From: Bradyrhizobium sp. CB3481
GTDB lineage: Bacteria > Pseudomonadota > Alphaproteobacteria > Rhizobiales > Xanthobacteraceae
Assembly (NCBI RefSeq): GCF_029714305.1
Contig: NZ_CP121647.1
Span: 2,128,501-2,192,500, forward strand
Direction: 5' to 3'
Length of the DNA: 64,000 bases
A program made the translations under genes and the position numbers. A model generated the notes under the pieces. The model made no database searches and was not told where the DNA came from. It saw only the letters and a list, made by a program, of their open reading frames with translations. Shown here one piece after another: positions 17,619 to 26,823 of this stretch. How positions within the stretch are numbered: the stretch's first letter is position 1; every line of letters begins with the position of its first letter.

Positions 17619-18571
17619 TCGATCTCCCGATAGAAGATGTGAATGTAGAGGCGGCTGAGCACGATGGTGAGTATCAGCAGCAGGATCGCCTGTGCGGAAG
17701 CCAACCCGAGGTCGAAGACCTTGAAGCCGACCCGCTGGACATAGATCGAGATGAGATCAGTGGCAGCGCCAGGCCCGCCGCGCGTCATCACGAATACCGT
17801 ATCGAACAGCTTCAGCACGTCAGCGGAGCGCAGGATCAAGATTGCGGTAAGACCCGGCAGCATGTAGGGGAGCTGCACGTAGCGGAGCAGGGCCCAGGGG
17901 CTCTTCGTCTCAAGCCGAGCGGCTTCCTCGATCTCGACCGGCACCATCGACAGGCCCGCGAGGAAGATCAGCGCGACGAACGGCGTCCACTGCCAGATGT
18001 CCATTACGACGATTGCGACAAAGGCTCCCGTCGGATTACCAAGCCAGTCGGATGAGGAGACGCCGAGCCAGCTCATGAACTGGTTGGCGACGCCGAAATC
18101 GCGATTGAAGACGAGGCGGCCTATCAACCCCACGACGGCATAGGTCGTTGCCAGCGGGACCACCAGCGAAACGCGGGTGATCGCGCGCAAGAGACCCCAA
18201 CCTGGCCGATGTAGCATCAGCGCGATCAAAATGCCGAGCGCGATCTGCACCGGCACCACGCTCAGATAGAACTTGCCGGTGAGCAGAAGGCTGTCCCAGA
18301 AACCCCTGTCGTGGAGCACGGCGAAATAATTGTCGAAACCGACGAAGGGGAAACCGTCCTGCAGGTCGGCGCGCCGCGTGATGTTGTAGCGCCGGAATGA
18401 GGTCGCGATCGCGAAGAGGGTCGGATAAATGCCGATCGAGAACAGGACGATGACCGCCGGCGCGAGGAAGAAGAACGGCATCCAGCGGCTATAGCCGGGG
18501 TGATGGCGCCGCGCGCCGCGGGCGTCAGGCGACGCCAATTGCGTGGACAGATTTTGCGGTACCGACGTCAA
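17615..18571 (-). CDS. Sugar ABC transporter permease, MalF type (importer A)
   Basis: 318 residues. One N-terminal membrane segment (FFFLAPAVIVLFSIGIYPTL) precedes the permease core, and the EAA loop is EIEEAARLETKSPWALLRY. It starts 4 bases after the SIS-domain gene stop. It should form the channel with the 16791-17618 product. Confidence 0.9.
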   Translation of the reverse strand: MTSVPQNLSTQLASPDARGARRHHPGYSRWMPFFFLAPAVIVLFSIGIYPTLFAIATSFRRYNITRRADLQDGFPFVGFDNYFAVLHDRGFWDSLLLTGKFYLSVVPVQIALGILIALMLHRPGWGLLRAITRVSLVVPLATTYAVVGLIGRLVFNRDFGVANQFMSWLGVSSSDWLGNPTGAFVAIVVMDIWQWTPFVALIFLAGLSMVPVEIEEAARLETKSPWALLRYVQLPYMLPGLTAILILRSADVLKLFDTVFVMTRGGPGAATDLISIYVQRVGFKVFDLGLASAQAILLLILTIVLSRLYIHIFYREIE

Positions 18572-18575
18572 GAGG

Positions 18576-19127
18576 TTATTCCAGGTTCGTGTGGTTAGCG
18601 CGCATCGCCTCAGGGGTGACTCCGAGGCGTTCCCGCAACCGGAGGATCATGATCTCGAACAGGATGTACTGGGCACCTTCGAAAAGCGACCCCATCGGCA
18701 GCACCGAGCCTGACGGGCCAGTATCGTCGGCCATGGTTTGCGCGGGGACCGACAACACGGCATCGGCCGCGCGCGCGCATTGACCGTTCGGCTGAGCGGT
18801 GATGACCAGGGACCGGGCACCGTCGCGGCGCGCAACGCCCATCAGGGCTGCCACGGTTGAAAAATGGCCCGGTCCCGCCGAGGTGATCAGCAAGTCACCT
18901 GTCCCAAGGTGCGGCGTCGTCATGTCGCCGACCATAGCTGCCTGGCGGCCAAGGTGGAATAGGCGCATGCAGAATCCCTTCATCTGCAGCCCCTCACGGC
19001 CGACGCCGTAGAGCGCGATGCGTTTCGCGCCTGCAATCTCGTCGATGGCCCGGTCGACGGCGCTCTCATCGATGCGGTCGAACACGCATCTGAGTTCGTC
19101 GAGTGCGGCGCGATAGAGCGTCGTCAT
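18576..19127 (-). CDS. SIS-domain sugar isomerase, 6-phospho-3-hexuloisomerase-like
   Basis: 183 residues from ATG 19127, with CGGAGG 7 bases upstream; the frame stays open further 5' but that part overlaps the binding-protein gene. The SIS fold is seen in IALYGVGREGLQMKGFCMRLFHLG, then GDLLITSAGPGHFSTV (phosphosugar-binding Ser loop), and a late LPMGSLFEGAQYILFE helix. Length and layout match PHI/HxlB-type enzymes, which interconvert hexulose-6-phosphates. No 3-hexulose-6-phosphate synthase is nearby, so in this context it may act on another ketose phosphate. It is inserted between the binding-protein and permease genes of importer A. Confidence 0.85.
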   Translation of the reverse strand: MTTLYRAALDELRCVFDRIDESAVDRAIDEIAGAKRIALYGVGREGLQMKGFCMRLFHLGRQAAMVGDMTTPHLGTGDLLITSAGPGHFSTVAALMGVARRDGARSLVITAQPNGQCARAADAVLSVPAQTMADDTGPSGSVLPMGSLFEGAQYILFEIMILRLRERLGVTPEAMRANHTNLE

Positions 19128-19216
19128 GACTTGGCCTCCGAGCAGGAGCATCCGGGTTGCGAATGCCTGGAGCAAGGACAGCGAACGCGTGCAAAACGCG
19201 TTCGCTGTTGGGCGGC

Positions 19217-20572
19217 TCACTGCCGCAGGGCTTTCTTGCCGTCGTAGTAGCCTTCCTTCTTGAGAATGTTTTCCATACGCGCGCCGATCTGCTTGGCGCC
19301 GTCTTCGGTCGAGACTTCGCCGAGCATCATCTTCGAGCCGACCTCGGCAACGATCTCGGAGATAGAGGCCCAGGCCGGAAAGCGCGGACGGAACTCCGGA
19401 ACGCCCTTCTGCCAGGAGGCGACCATCGGCTCGACGAATTTGTACTTCGCCTTGATGTCCGCTTGTTCGTAGACCGAGCTGCGCCCGGAGACGCCACCCG
19501 CCTCGACATAGGCGCGGGCGATATCCTCCGAGGTTGCCCATTGGATGAATAGCCAGGACGCCTTCTGCTGCTGCGGGCTGGCCTGGGACGCGACGGCGAG
19601 CGAGAAGCCGCCGAGCGCGGGTAGACGGCCGGCCGGTCCGGCGGGTTCAGGTGCGACCGCAAGGCAATCGCCGAGCTTGGAGGTCTTCGGATCGGTCAGC
19701 GTGCCATAGAAGGCCGACCATTCCGTGATCATCGCCACCTGGCCCTGGGCCAACGCGTTGACCGCCTCGACGTGGTCATAGGAGACGACGCCCGGCGGCA
19801 TGTACTTCATCAGGTCCTGGCGGAACTTCAAGCCAGTCTGGCTTTCCTTCGACATCAGGTTCGAATGGAACGTCTTGTCGAGCAGGGAGCCGCCGAAAGG
19901 CCAGAGCACGCGCATGAAACTGTCGGCTGACTGCGTCTCGCCGCGCAACGACTGCAGGGCGAAGGCATATTGTTTCTTCTCGGGGTTGGTCAGCTTCGGA
20001 GCGTAAGTGGTGTAGAGCTCTTCCCAGGTCGCGGGCGGTTTTTCGAAGCCGGCGTCCTTCAGCATGCATTTGTTGTAGAAGAGCAGGCCCGAGTAGTTGT
20101 CGAAGGGCAGGCCGTAGACCTTGCCGCCCCATGAGCCAAATGCATCGAGCAGCAGCGGGAAGAAACCCTTGAGATTGAGGCCGGGGTCGGTGATTGACGC
20201 GTCGCTGGTGAACGTCTCAATCGGAGCGATCCAGCCATTCTCTGCGAACTCGCCGATCCAGACGAGATCGACCAGTGCCATGGTCAGATCGCCCTTCGAG
20301 CTGAAGTTGAGCACCTGCTTCTCGCGGCTGTTCTCGTAGGGCACGATCTCGTAGTTCACCTTGATCCCGGTTTTTTTCTCGAACTCGGGCAACAGCTTGA
20401 TGATGGCGCGGTAGCCGGGGCGATCGAGAAAGATGATGTTGATCTCGGTGCCCTTGTAAGGCGCGGCTGCTTTGTCGAGCGCCCATTCGGCCTGGGCAAG
20501 GGTGGGGTCGCCGACGGCGGCACCTGCGGTGATAGCGAGCGCGCTAAGCGTCGCCAGAAGCCATTTTCTCAT
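19217..20572 (-). CDS. ABC transporter substrate-binding protein, Sec signal (importer A)
   Basis: 451 residues with a typical Sec signal peptide ([19 protein letters not shown], cleavage near AQA). GGGAGG precedes the ATG by 6 bases. The mature part is a family 1 extracellular sugar-binding fold ([48 protein letters not shown]). It follows the dehydrogenase gene by 55 bp and leads importer A. Confidence 0.9.
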   Translation of the reverse strand: MRKWLLATLSALAITAGAAVGDPTLAQAEWALDKAAAPYKGTEINIIFLDRPGYRAIIKLLPEFEKKTGIKVNYEIVPYENSREKQVLNFSSKGDLTMALVDLVWIGEFAENGWIAPIETFTSDASITDPGLNLKGFFPLLLDAFGSWGGKVYGLPFDNYSGLLFYNKCMLKDAGFEKPPATWEELYTTYAPKLTNPEKKQYAFALQSLRGETQSADSFMRVLWPFGGSLLDKTFHSNLMSKESQTGLKFRQDLMKYMPPGVVSYDHVEAVNALAQGQVAMITEWSAFYGTLTDPKTSKLGDCLAVAPEPAGPAGRLPALGGFSLAVASQASPQQQKASWLFIQWATSEDIARAYVEAGGVSGRSSVYEQADIKAKYKFVEPMVASWQKGVPEFRPRFPAWASISEIVAEVGSKMMLGEVSTEDGAKQIGARMENILKKEGYYDGKKALRQ

Positions 20573-20627
20573 CGTGATCCTCCCTTTTTGTTATCTATCG
20601 TCAGCTACGTGTCAGTCCGGCGTCGGG

Positions 20628-21650
20628 TCATGTCCTCTTCAAATCGACGAGAACCTTGACATAGCCCGGTGCGTTCTCGGCGAGCGCCGTGAGCACGCCG
20701 GGCGTTTCCTCCAGCCCGATGCGATGGGTGACGATCGAGCGCACGTCGACCTTCCCCGCTGCGAGGAACTCGATGGCGAGCGGATAGACGTCTCCCATCC
20801 GCCGCGCGAACTTGATGTTGAGGCCGCGGCGACGCGCATCCGCGGCCGGCAAGGCGTAGATGTCGCCGTCCGGAATGCCGACAAGCACGACGCGTCCGCC
20901 AATGCGTGTCGCGGTCACGGCGTCGCGGAAGCCGAACGGCGAATTCGTCGCCTCCATCACGAGAGGACAACCGCCTTTGGACCATTCGATGAGGTCGGCG
21001 GCGGTTTCGCCAACCCGGTCCGCGCCGATTCTTTCGGCCATTGCACGGCGATGCGCCAGCGGATCGCAGGCGAGGACTTGTCCAGCGCCGGTCGCCTTCA
21101 GCACCTGGATGATGAGCAGGCCAATCGAACCGCAACCTAGTACGGCCACACGCTCCAGCATGCGCGGCTTGGCGAGTTTGACAGCGTGAATTGCCACGCC
21201 GAGCGGCTCCAGCATCACGGCATCGAGCGCGTCGAAGCTCACCGGCAGTGCAACGAGCTGCGATCGAGGCGCCCAGATACGCTCCGTCATTGCGCCATCG
21301 AATGGGGGAGCGCCGATAAACTCAACGTTAGGACACAGATTGTGATGGCCTTCACGGCACCAGTCGCACTGACCGCACGCCTTGTTCGGGTCGACGGCAA
21401 CGAGTTGTCCGCGCGTGAGACCGAGCTCTTCCACGTCTTCACAAAGGTAGCCGCCGAACTCGTGCCCGGGGACAAAGGGCTCCTTGATAACCGTGGCGCC
21501 GATACCGCCGTCCTTGAAATAATGCAGATCGCTGCCACAGAGGCCGACTGAGGCGACGTCCATGAGGACTTCGCCCGCGCGTCCCTCCCGCAGATTGAAC
21601 TGCGCTACCCGCGCCTTGTTTGCGCCATCGACGAAAAGAGCTCGGCTCAT
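20628..21650 (-). CDS. Zinc-dependent polyol/sugar dehydrogenase (MDR family)
   Basis: 340 residues from MSRALFVDG. Catalytic zinc ligands are Cys in GLCGSD and the GHEFGGY motif. The structural zinc site CGQCDWCREGHHNLC is complete. The NAD(P)-binding turn is VLGCGSIGLL. This layout matches sorbitol/xylitol/threonine-type dehydrogenases, which oxidise a secondary hydroxyl of a polyol to a ketose. It is the first gene of the minus-strand run, so it is probably the entry step of the pathway served by importer A. Confidence 0.9.
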   Translation of the reverse strand: MSRALFVDGANKARVAQFNLREGRAGEVLMDVASVGLCGSDLHYFKDGGIGATVIKEPFVPGHEFGGYLCEDVEELGLTRGQLVAVDPNKACGQCDWCREGHHNLCPNVEFIGAPPFDGAMTERIWAPRSQLVALPVSFDALDAVMLEPLGVAIHAVKLAKPRMLERVAVLGCGSIGLLIIQVLKATGAGQVLACDPLAHRRAMAERIGADRVGETAADLIEWSKGGCPLVMEATNSPFGFRDAVTATRIGGRVVLVGIPDGDIYALPAADARRRGLNIKFARRMGDVYPLAIEFLAAGKVDVRSIVTHRIGLEETPGVLTALAENAPGYVKVLVDLKRT

Positions 21651-21956
21651 CAACCACCCGCCTTGCACCGGGGTTCCTGCGCCAACGCCGTGGCACCGCA
21701 AGTCTATTACATTCGTATTTCTTTGGATGCAACATATGAAAAATCATAAAAACATTTGTAGAGCCGTCTATAATTGATGCAAAGAGTTCAAGTTTTTCAA
21801 TCGGTTAGAAGGCGGTTTGTGCACGGCGCGTGCACCGGGAGATCAATATTTGTCGAAGGCAAGCCCTGGGGCCGCCCGCTCTTCGGAACGATGTGGTCCC
21901 CTCAGAAGCTTCTCAGAAGACTCAGACGATCTTGAGGATTGGACCGCGGGCGCGGC
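21651..21956. other. Upstream region of the polyol gene run (probable promoter)
   Basis: No gene is seen in these 306 bases. The part nearest the dehydrogenase gene (about 21700-21800) is clearly AT-rich compared with its surroundings, as expected of a promoter. On the minus strand a TTGCAT and a TACAAA separated by 16 bases could be a sigma-70 -35/-10 pair (around 21757-21784). This is weak evidence. The SorC operator could not be identified. Confidence 0.35.
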
Positions 21957-22520
21957 ACGAGAGCTAATGGTGCTCGTCACGACCGCCGCTCTTCTCCGGC
22001 TTTATCCGGAAGGGCCGGCAGCGCAATGGACCGGCGCTCACAAAGGACATGCCTTCTTTGCCTACGCCAACAACTACCTCATCGACCTGATGGTCGCGAT
22101 CATCATCGACGTCGAGGCGACGCGAGCGATCCGGCAGGCAGAAGTCGGCGGGCACGCACAATGATTGAGCGTGCTGAAGAGCGCCTTCTCTGTCCCGAGC
22201 GCTTGGGCCCCCGATAGTGCCTATGGCTCGGCGGAGATTCTGGGATGGCGAGTCAGCGAGCAGGCGATCAAGCTGCAATTCCGGTGTTCGACAAGTCGGC
22301 CCGCGCGGATCGGACGTTCTCGCGCGAAGACTTCGCCTACGATCAACAGCGCGACGTTTACATCCGCCCGGCGGGCAAGGTGCTGACTTCCGCGGGGATC
22401 CTGGTGAATGACGGAGCGACAAGGCTCTATCGCGCCATTAAACATGATTGCGACGCCTGCACGCTTACAATCGGGCCTCATCGCGAGTCGCTGGCCCGCA
22501 CCAAATCGTTATTTCCGGCC
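21957..22520 (+). pseudogene. Degenerate IS1182-like transposase fragment
   Basis: Pieces of an IS1182/IS5-type transposase are spread over two frames. AHKGHAFFAYANNYLIDLMV and VEATRAIRQAEVGG are in frame 1, TMIERAEERLLCPERLG in frame 3, SAYGSAEILGW in frame 1, and PVFDKSARADRTFSREDF plus DQQRDVYIRP in frame 3. At least three frameshifts break it and both ends are missing. No terminal inverted repeats were found. It marks the boundary of the accessory zone. Confidence 0.7.
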
Positions 22521-22571
22521 CTTTCGTCCTCGGCACATTATCGAAAGCCGCCGCGATACATCGGTGGTTCG

Positions 22572-22769
22572 CTAGTTTCGATCCATATGCAAGTGTCTCA
22601 CCTTTCGCATGTAATAGCCCTGCGTCTGAAGAGCTGATCTGATTTCCTCGCTGACTTTTGCCACCCTCTTCTTGCTCTTGCGCCATTTTGCCAGCGCCGC
22701 AACGGGCGGCATCGGGCACCCCTTCTTCACAACGAGCAGATCACGTCTCGTACTTAGATAAATATCCAT
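22572..22769 (-). CDS. Small basic conserved hypothetical protein
   Basis: 65 residues, rich in Lys and Arg, starting MDIYLSTRRDLLVVKKG. TAGGAGA lies 6 bases before the ATG, which is strong support for translation. The C-terminal half (KVSEEIRSALQTQGYYMRKV) looks like an amphipathic helix. I recall similar short proteins from bradyrhizobia but no function. Confidence 0.6.
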   Translation of the reverse strand: MDIYLSTRRDLLVVKKGCPMPPVAALAKWRKSKKRVAKVSEEIRSALQTQGYYMRKVRHLHMDRN

Positions 22770-23028
22770 ACGCCTGTCTCCTAAAGCCGACGGACATTAG
22801 CGCTAGAGAGCGGAGCATGGGTTACCCAAACGCAACACCAAGTAACTGTTGTGCGCCCTCCTAATTTACCATTGGCCGGAACGGATCGAAGCGTCTTGAC
22901 CAAGGTAAAGCGGCTGAGGCGCGATGAGCAGCTAGTTCTCGCGACTACTTGGCATTGGCTGCGTGAAGAAACATGCTAGCCTATGAAAATAGGCGTTGAA
23001 ATCGACAGTGGACGTTCGGAGTTTGGCA

Positions 23029-23511
23029 ATGATCAAAAATCTTTTTGCACTGACCTTGCTTGCAACAGTTATGTCGTCTTCGGCAAACGCTAAAGATGAA
23101 CCCCAAGAAGCTGCTATTCGTGCCATTGTGGCAGACCAAGTTGCTGCATGGGACGCAGGCGACGGAGCACGGTTTTGTCAATCTGCAGCGCCAGACATCT
23201 CGGCGTTCAACACGTCGGGGGCTGACATGTCTGGCAAAGAGGTTTTTTGCCAAAGACAGCTTCAAATTCTCGGCGGCATCTTCAAAGGCACTACGAAGAA
23301 GCAAGTCATTCGACGCCTTCGTTTCATTACTGACGACGTGGCGGTGGTCGATATTGACAATGAAATACATGGCCTGAAGGCCACGCCAAGCGGGGCACCC
23401 CTAGCTGCTGACGGTGTAAGCCGAACGCGTCTTATGGAGGTTTTCGTTCGACGCGATGGTCGCTGGCTAATGGAAGCATTTTACAACATCGATATCAAAT
23501 CTCCAAAATAG
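23029..23511 (+). CDS. Secreted SnoaL/NTF2-like (SgcJ/EcaC-type) protein
   Basis: 160 residues from MIKNLFALTLLATVMSSSANA, a clear Sec signal peptide, chosen over an in-frame start 33 bases upstream because the signal peptide begins here. The mature part has the NTF2-like pattern: AAIRAIVADQVAAWDAGDGA, a central strand with VAVVDIDNE, and a final strand RRDGRWLMEAFYNIDI. Proteins of this shape form conical barrels used as enzymes or binding domains; the ligand is unknown. Stand-alone gene. Confidence 0.8.
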   Translation: MIKNLFALTLLATVMSSSANAKDEPQEAAIRAIVADQVAAWDAGDGARFCQSAAPDISAFNTSGADMSGKEVFCQRQLQILGGIFKGTTKKQVIRRLRFITDDVAVVDIDNEIHGLKATPSGAPLAADGVSRTRLMEVFVRRDGRWLMEAFYNIDIKSPK

Positions 23512-23595
23512 ACGAGCCTAATATTATCCGCCCATCTAGCACACCTGGCGCTTAGAGGATTGCCCATAGCCGTTCCTGACGCTGTTATTGCCACC

Positions 23596-24001
23596 ATGAG
23601 CACCAAGAAGCGTGAGGTCATATGGGGCGGCCGCGTCATGGGCGCGAAGGTGCGCGCCGAGACGGTCCGCCAAGAAGCTAGGAAAGCCACCCGTGCGGCC
23701 GATCGCGCCGAGGCGGAAGCATGGTCAGTCCGCATGGAAGGCTATGGCGGGCCAGCGCAGCAAAGTCCGACGATCGCTCAGTGCCTCAACGGCGGGTGCG
23801 GCTGGCTGGAGATCGAATGCTGCCGCTGCTAGACGAGGGCGAGCCCGCCGCTGGATGCCATCCGCAGGGCTCGGGACACGCCGATCTGAAAGCTGGATCC
23901 GTCATTCCGATGCCTGGCGCCGCAAACAGGACGACCTGCCGGGCCGCCCCGAAGCCATTCGCCGGCTCGTAGAGCTGGGGCTGAAGGCGAAGATGAAGTG
24001 A
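23596..24001 (+). pseudogene. Two joined small-gene fragments with nonsense mutations
   Basis: Frame 1 from ATG 23596 encodes a protein with PTIAQCLNGGCGWLEIECCRC, then a TAG at 23830, and continues in frame as TRASPPLDAIRRARDTPI to a TGA. Removing the two stops gives the expected course of a common bradyrhizobial cysteine-containing small protein, so both look like point mutations. The sequence then changes to frame 2, where SDAWRRKQDDLPGRPEAIRR and then LVELGLK end at 24001; this is the C-terminus of a ribbon-helix-helix-like small protein. A deletion probably fused the two. Confidence 0.6.
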
Positions 24002-24173
24002 TTAATCGGGTCAGACGAACGGTGCTGATGTCTCGGGCCGCTCGACGTCCAAGACCGATGCAAACTGAGTTTGTTCGGGACTGACGAGCAAGATGCCATC
24101 AGCTTAACTCGCTGACAGGGTTCGGTAAAAGCTTATCAGATGCTCTAAATCTGCGATAAAAGTGATGGTGCAA

Positions 24174-25133
24174 TCAACACCCGGTGCGGACGACGCGAAA
24201 ACCGATATTGCTCGCAGAGCTGTCTGGCGTGTTCGAGCTTCGTGCCGCCACGCGATAACGATTGCAATAGGAATCATGACAGAGGAAAGAACCACCGCGC
24301 AGCGAGCGGTTGGGAGCTGGGGCATTGTGGAAAGGATCTTCGGCCGCCGTAACCTGATGGTATCGGGGCGAGAACGTATCTTCGCACCATTCCCAGACAT
24401 TGCCGGCGACGTTGTGTAAGCCGTAGCCGTTCGCCTCAAAGGCATGGACCGGCGCGGTGCCGAGATAGCCGTCTTCCATCGTATTGAGGTGGGGAAAATT
24501 TCCCTGCCAGATATTGCAGCGATGCTCGCCCGCGGGCGTCAACTCATTGCCCCAGGGAAAGGTGGCCTGCTCGAGCCCGCCGCGGGCGGCCGTTTCCCAT
24601 TCGGCTTCCGTGGGCAATCGGGTCCCTGACCACTGGCAGTAAGCCTTGGCGTCATTCCAGGAAATATGCACGGCAGGATGGTCGCTCCGGCCGAGGATGG
24701 TCGAGTGTGGTCCCTCGGGCTGCGCCCAATAGGCGTGCGACACCGCGACCCACCACGGCGTCTCGGCTGCGCGATTTAGCGGCTCACGCTTCGCGTTGTC
24801 CGACAGCAAACCCTCAAACACAAAGCTCCAACCGTAGCGTTCAGCGTCCGTGGTATAGCCAGTCTGCCTTACGAACTCCGCGAACTGCACATTGCTCACC
24901 GAATAGCAAGCGATTGCGAAAGTAGCGACATTGACCCTGCGCACTGGTCCTTCGCCATCATCGGGAAAACGCTTGTCGTCGGAGCCTATCACGAACGATC
25001 CACCGATCGGCGGGCTCCAGCGGCGCGGGATGGGCGTCTCACTGGGCGCGATCGTCGTTGCCGATGCGGTAGCCGTCAGCGCCGGATCGCCGGCGCGACG
25101 TTCGGCACAGCAGCGGTGAGTTCCGTCAGTCAT
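24174..25133 (-). CDS. Formylglycine-generating enzyme (sulfatase-activating, SUMF1/FGE family)
   Basis: 319 residues. FGE-sulfatase domain motifs are GGSFVIGSDD, LPTEAEWETAARGG, GNVWEWCEDTF and RGGSFLCHDSYCNRYR. The last contains the two copper-binding catalytic cysteines (Cys285 and Cys290, five apart as in known aerobic FGEs), so the enzyme should be active. It converts the sulfatase active-site cysteine to formylglycine with O2. It is the last gene of the operon, 21 bases after the sulfatase gene, and its natural client is that sulfatase. Confidence 0.93.
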   Translation of the reverse strand: MTDGTHRCCAERRAGDPALTATASATTIAPSETPIPRRWSPPIGGSFVIGSDDKRFPDDGEGPVRRVNVATFAIACYSVSNVQFAEFVRQTGYTTDAERYGWSFVFEGLLSDNAKREPLNRAAETPWWVAVSHAYWAQPEGPHSTILGRSDHPAVHISWNDAKAYCQWSGTRLPTEAEWETAARGGLEQATFPWGNELTPAGEHRCNIWQGNFPHLNTMEDGYLGTAPVHAFEANGYGLHNVAGNVWEWCEDTFSPRYHQVTAAEDPFHNAPAPNRSLRGGSFLCHDSYCNRYRVAARSSNTPDSSASNIGFRVVRTGC

Positions 25134-25154
25134 CAGACACCACCGGCACGGCCG

Positions 25155-26798
25155 TTAGTTCTGCTTCTCTTCTTCCCAGAACGCCGTCTCGCCCTGCGCC
25201 TGCATCAGCGCGAGGATTTTCTCGCGCGGGATCACGCCGCAGCGGTCGGCCCAGCGCTGATATTGCTCGGCCATGTCGCGGACGCGCTCCGGATATTGGG
25301 CGGTAAGGTCGTGCATCTCGGTGCGATCTAGCTCCATGTCATAGAGTTCCCACGGCCCGGGATATTTCCGCACCAGCTTCCATTTTCCCACACGCACGGC
25401 GGCATTGCCCTCATGCTCCCAGAACAGCGGACCGCGACCGCCATAGGCGGAGGAGAACGACGGCACTAGGCTCTCGCCCTCGCAGGGCAGAATATCGTGG
25501 CCGTTGTTTTCCGTCGGATAGGTCGCACCGGATACGTCGAGGATCGTCGCCATCACGTCGGGCAGCTGGCTCGGATTGTGCCGCAGCCCGCCGCGCTCCT
25601 TGATGCCGCGCGGCCAGTGCACGATGAAGGGCGTGGCGATGCCGCCTTCATGGATCCAGTGCTTGTAGAGCCGGAACGGCGTGTTGGAGAGATTCGCCCA
25701 GGCGGTGCCGTAGCTCTGATAAGTGTGCTCCCCGCCTGGCATCAGCGTGGGATCGTTGCCGAACTGCACGGGCTCGCCCTTGCGCGTCTTCGCCTTAGCA
25801 ATCATCAGCTGATCGACCAGCTCGCGCGCGGTGACCCCTTGCGGAATGTCCTCGGCGCAGGCGCCGTTGTCGGACAGGAAAATGATCAGCGTGTTCTCCA
25901 TGTTGCCGGTTTCTTCCAGCGCCTTTAGGATCCGGCCGATGCCCTGGTCCATGCGGTCGATCTGCGCGGCATAGACCTCCATGCAGCGCAGCGTCCACTC
26001 GCGATGCTCGGCTTCGTCGAACGGCGGTTGGGTCGGGTCGCGATCGGTGAGTTGCCAGTTGGGATGGATGATGCCGCCATCGATCAGCCGCTTCAGCCGT
26101 TGCTCACGCAGGCGATCCCAGCCGGCGTCGAAGCGTCCCTTATATTTCGCGATATCTTCGTCATGTGCGTGCAGCGGCCAGTGCGGCGCGGTGTAGGCGA
26201 CATATTGGAAGAACGGCTGGTCGGGATGTTCCGTCTTGTGCTGGCGGATATAAGCGGCCGCCTGATCGCTGATAGCGTCGGTATAGAAGAACGACGAATC
26301 GTTCTCCGCCTCATGCTCGATATTGTCGTTGCCGCGCGTCAGCGTGTTCGGATTGTAGAAGCTGCCCGCGCCGATGATCGTGCCGTAAAAATAATCAAAG
26401 CCGCGCTGCGTCGGCCAGGCATCGGTCGGCTCGGTCAAATTGCTCGCGATGTGCCACTTGCCGCTGAGATACGAAGTATAGTTCTTCTGCTTCAGCACTT
26501 CGGCAATGGTTACGCAGCTCTTGTTCAGATTGCCGGCATAACCTTCGGGGCCGTTGCTGTAGGTGAGAATGCCGATGCCGGTCTGATGCGGATGCAAGCC
26601 CGTCAGCAGCGACGCGCGTGACGGGCTGCAGCGGGCGGTGTTATAGAATTGCGAGTAGCGCAGGCCGTTGGCCGCGAGTTGGTCGAGGTTCGGCGTTTCA
26701 ACCTCGCCGCCATAGCAGCCGATATCCGAGAACCCCATGTCGTCGTTAAGGATCAAGAGGATGTTGGGGAGATCGGAAGTCTTGCCGCCATTTGCCAT
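25155..26798 (-). CDS. Arylsulfatase-type sulfatase (cysteine type)
   Basis: 547 residues. The sulfatase signature CSPSRASLLTG starts at Cys57, the residue to be converted to formylglycine. Metal ligands are in LILNDDMGFSD near residue 15-25 and in the later FLSDNGACAED; a His-containing SGKWHIASN follows the family pattern. No signal peptide is visible, so it is probably cytoplasmic, which fits an operon that first imports the substrate. The family hydrolyses sulfate esters of sugars, phenols or lipids. The importer genes suggest a small sulfated organic compound, but its identity is not evident. Confidence 0.92.
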   Translation of the reverse strand: MANGGKTSDLPNILLILNDDMGFSDIGCYGGEVETPNLDQLAANGLRYSQFYNTARCSPSRASLLTGLHPHQTGIGILTYSNGPEGYAGNLNKSCVTIAEVLKQKNYTSYLSGKWHIASNLTEPTDAWPTQRGFDYFYGTIIGAGSFYNPNTLTRGNDNIEHEAENDSSFFYTDAISDQAAAYIRQHKTEHPDQPFFQYVAYTAPHWPLHAHDEDIAKYKGRFDAGWDRLREQRLKRLIDGGIIHPNWQLTDRDPTQPPFDEAEHREWTLRCMEVYAAQIDRMDQGIGRILKALEETGNMENTLIIFLSDNGACAEDIPQGVTARELVDQLMIAKAKTRKGEPVQFGNDPTLMPGGEHTYQSYGTAWANLSNTPFRLYKHWIHEGGIATPFIVHWPRGIKERGGLRHNPSQLPDVMATILDVSGATYPTENNGHDILPCEGESLVPSFSSAYGGRGPLFWEHEGNAAVRVGKWKLVRKYPGPWELYDMELDRTEMHDLTAQYPERVRDMAEQYQRWADRCGVIPREKILALMQAQGETAFWEEEKQN

Positions 26799-26823
26799 AG
26801 TTTTCGGTCCTTCTTGCGTACGT

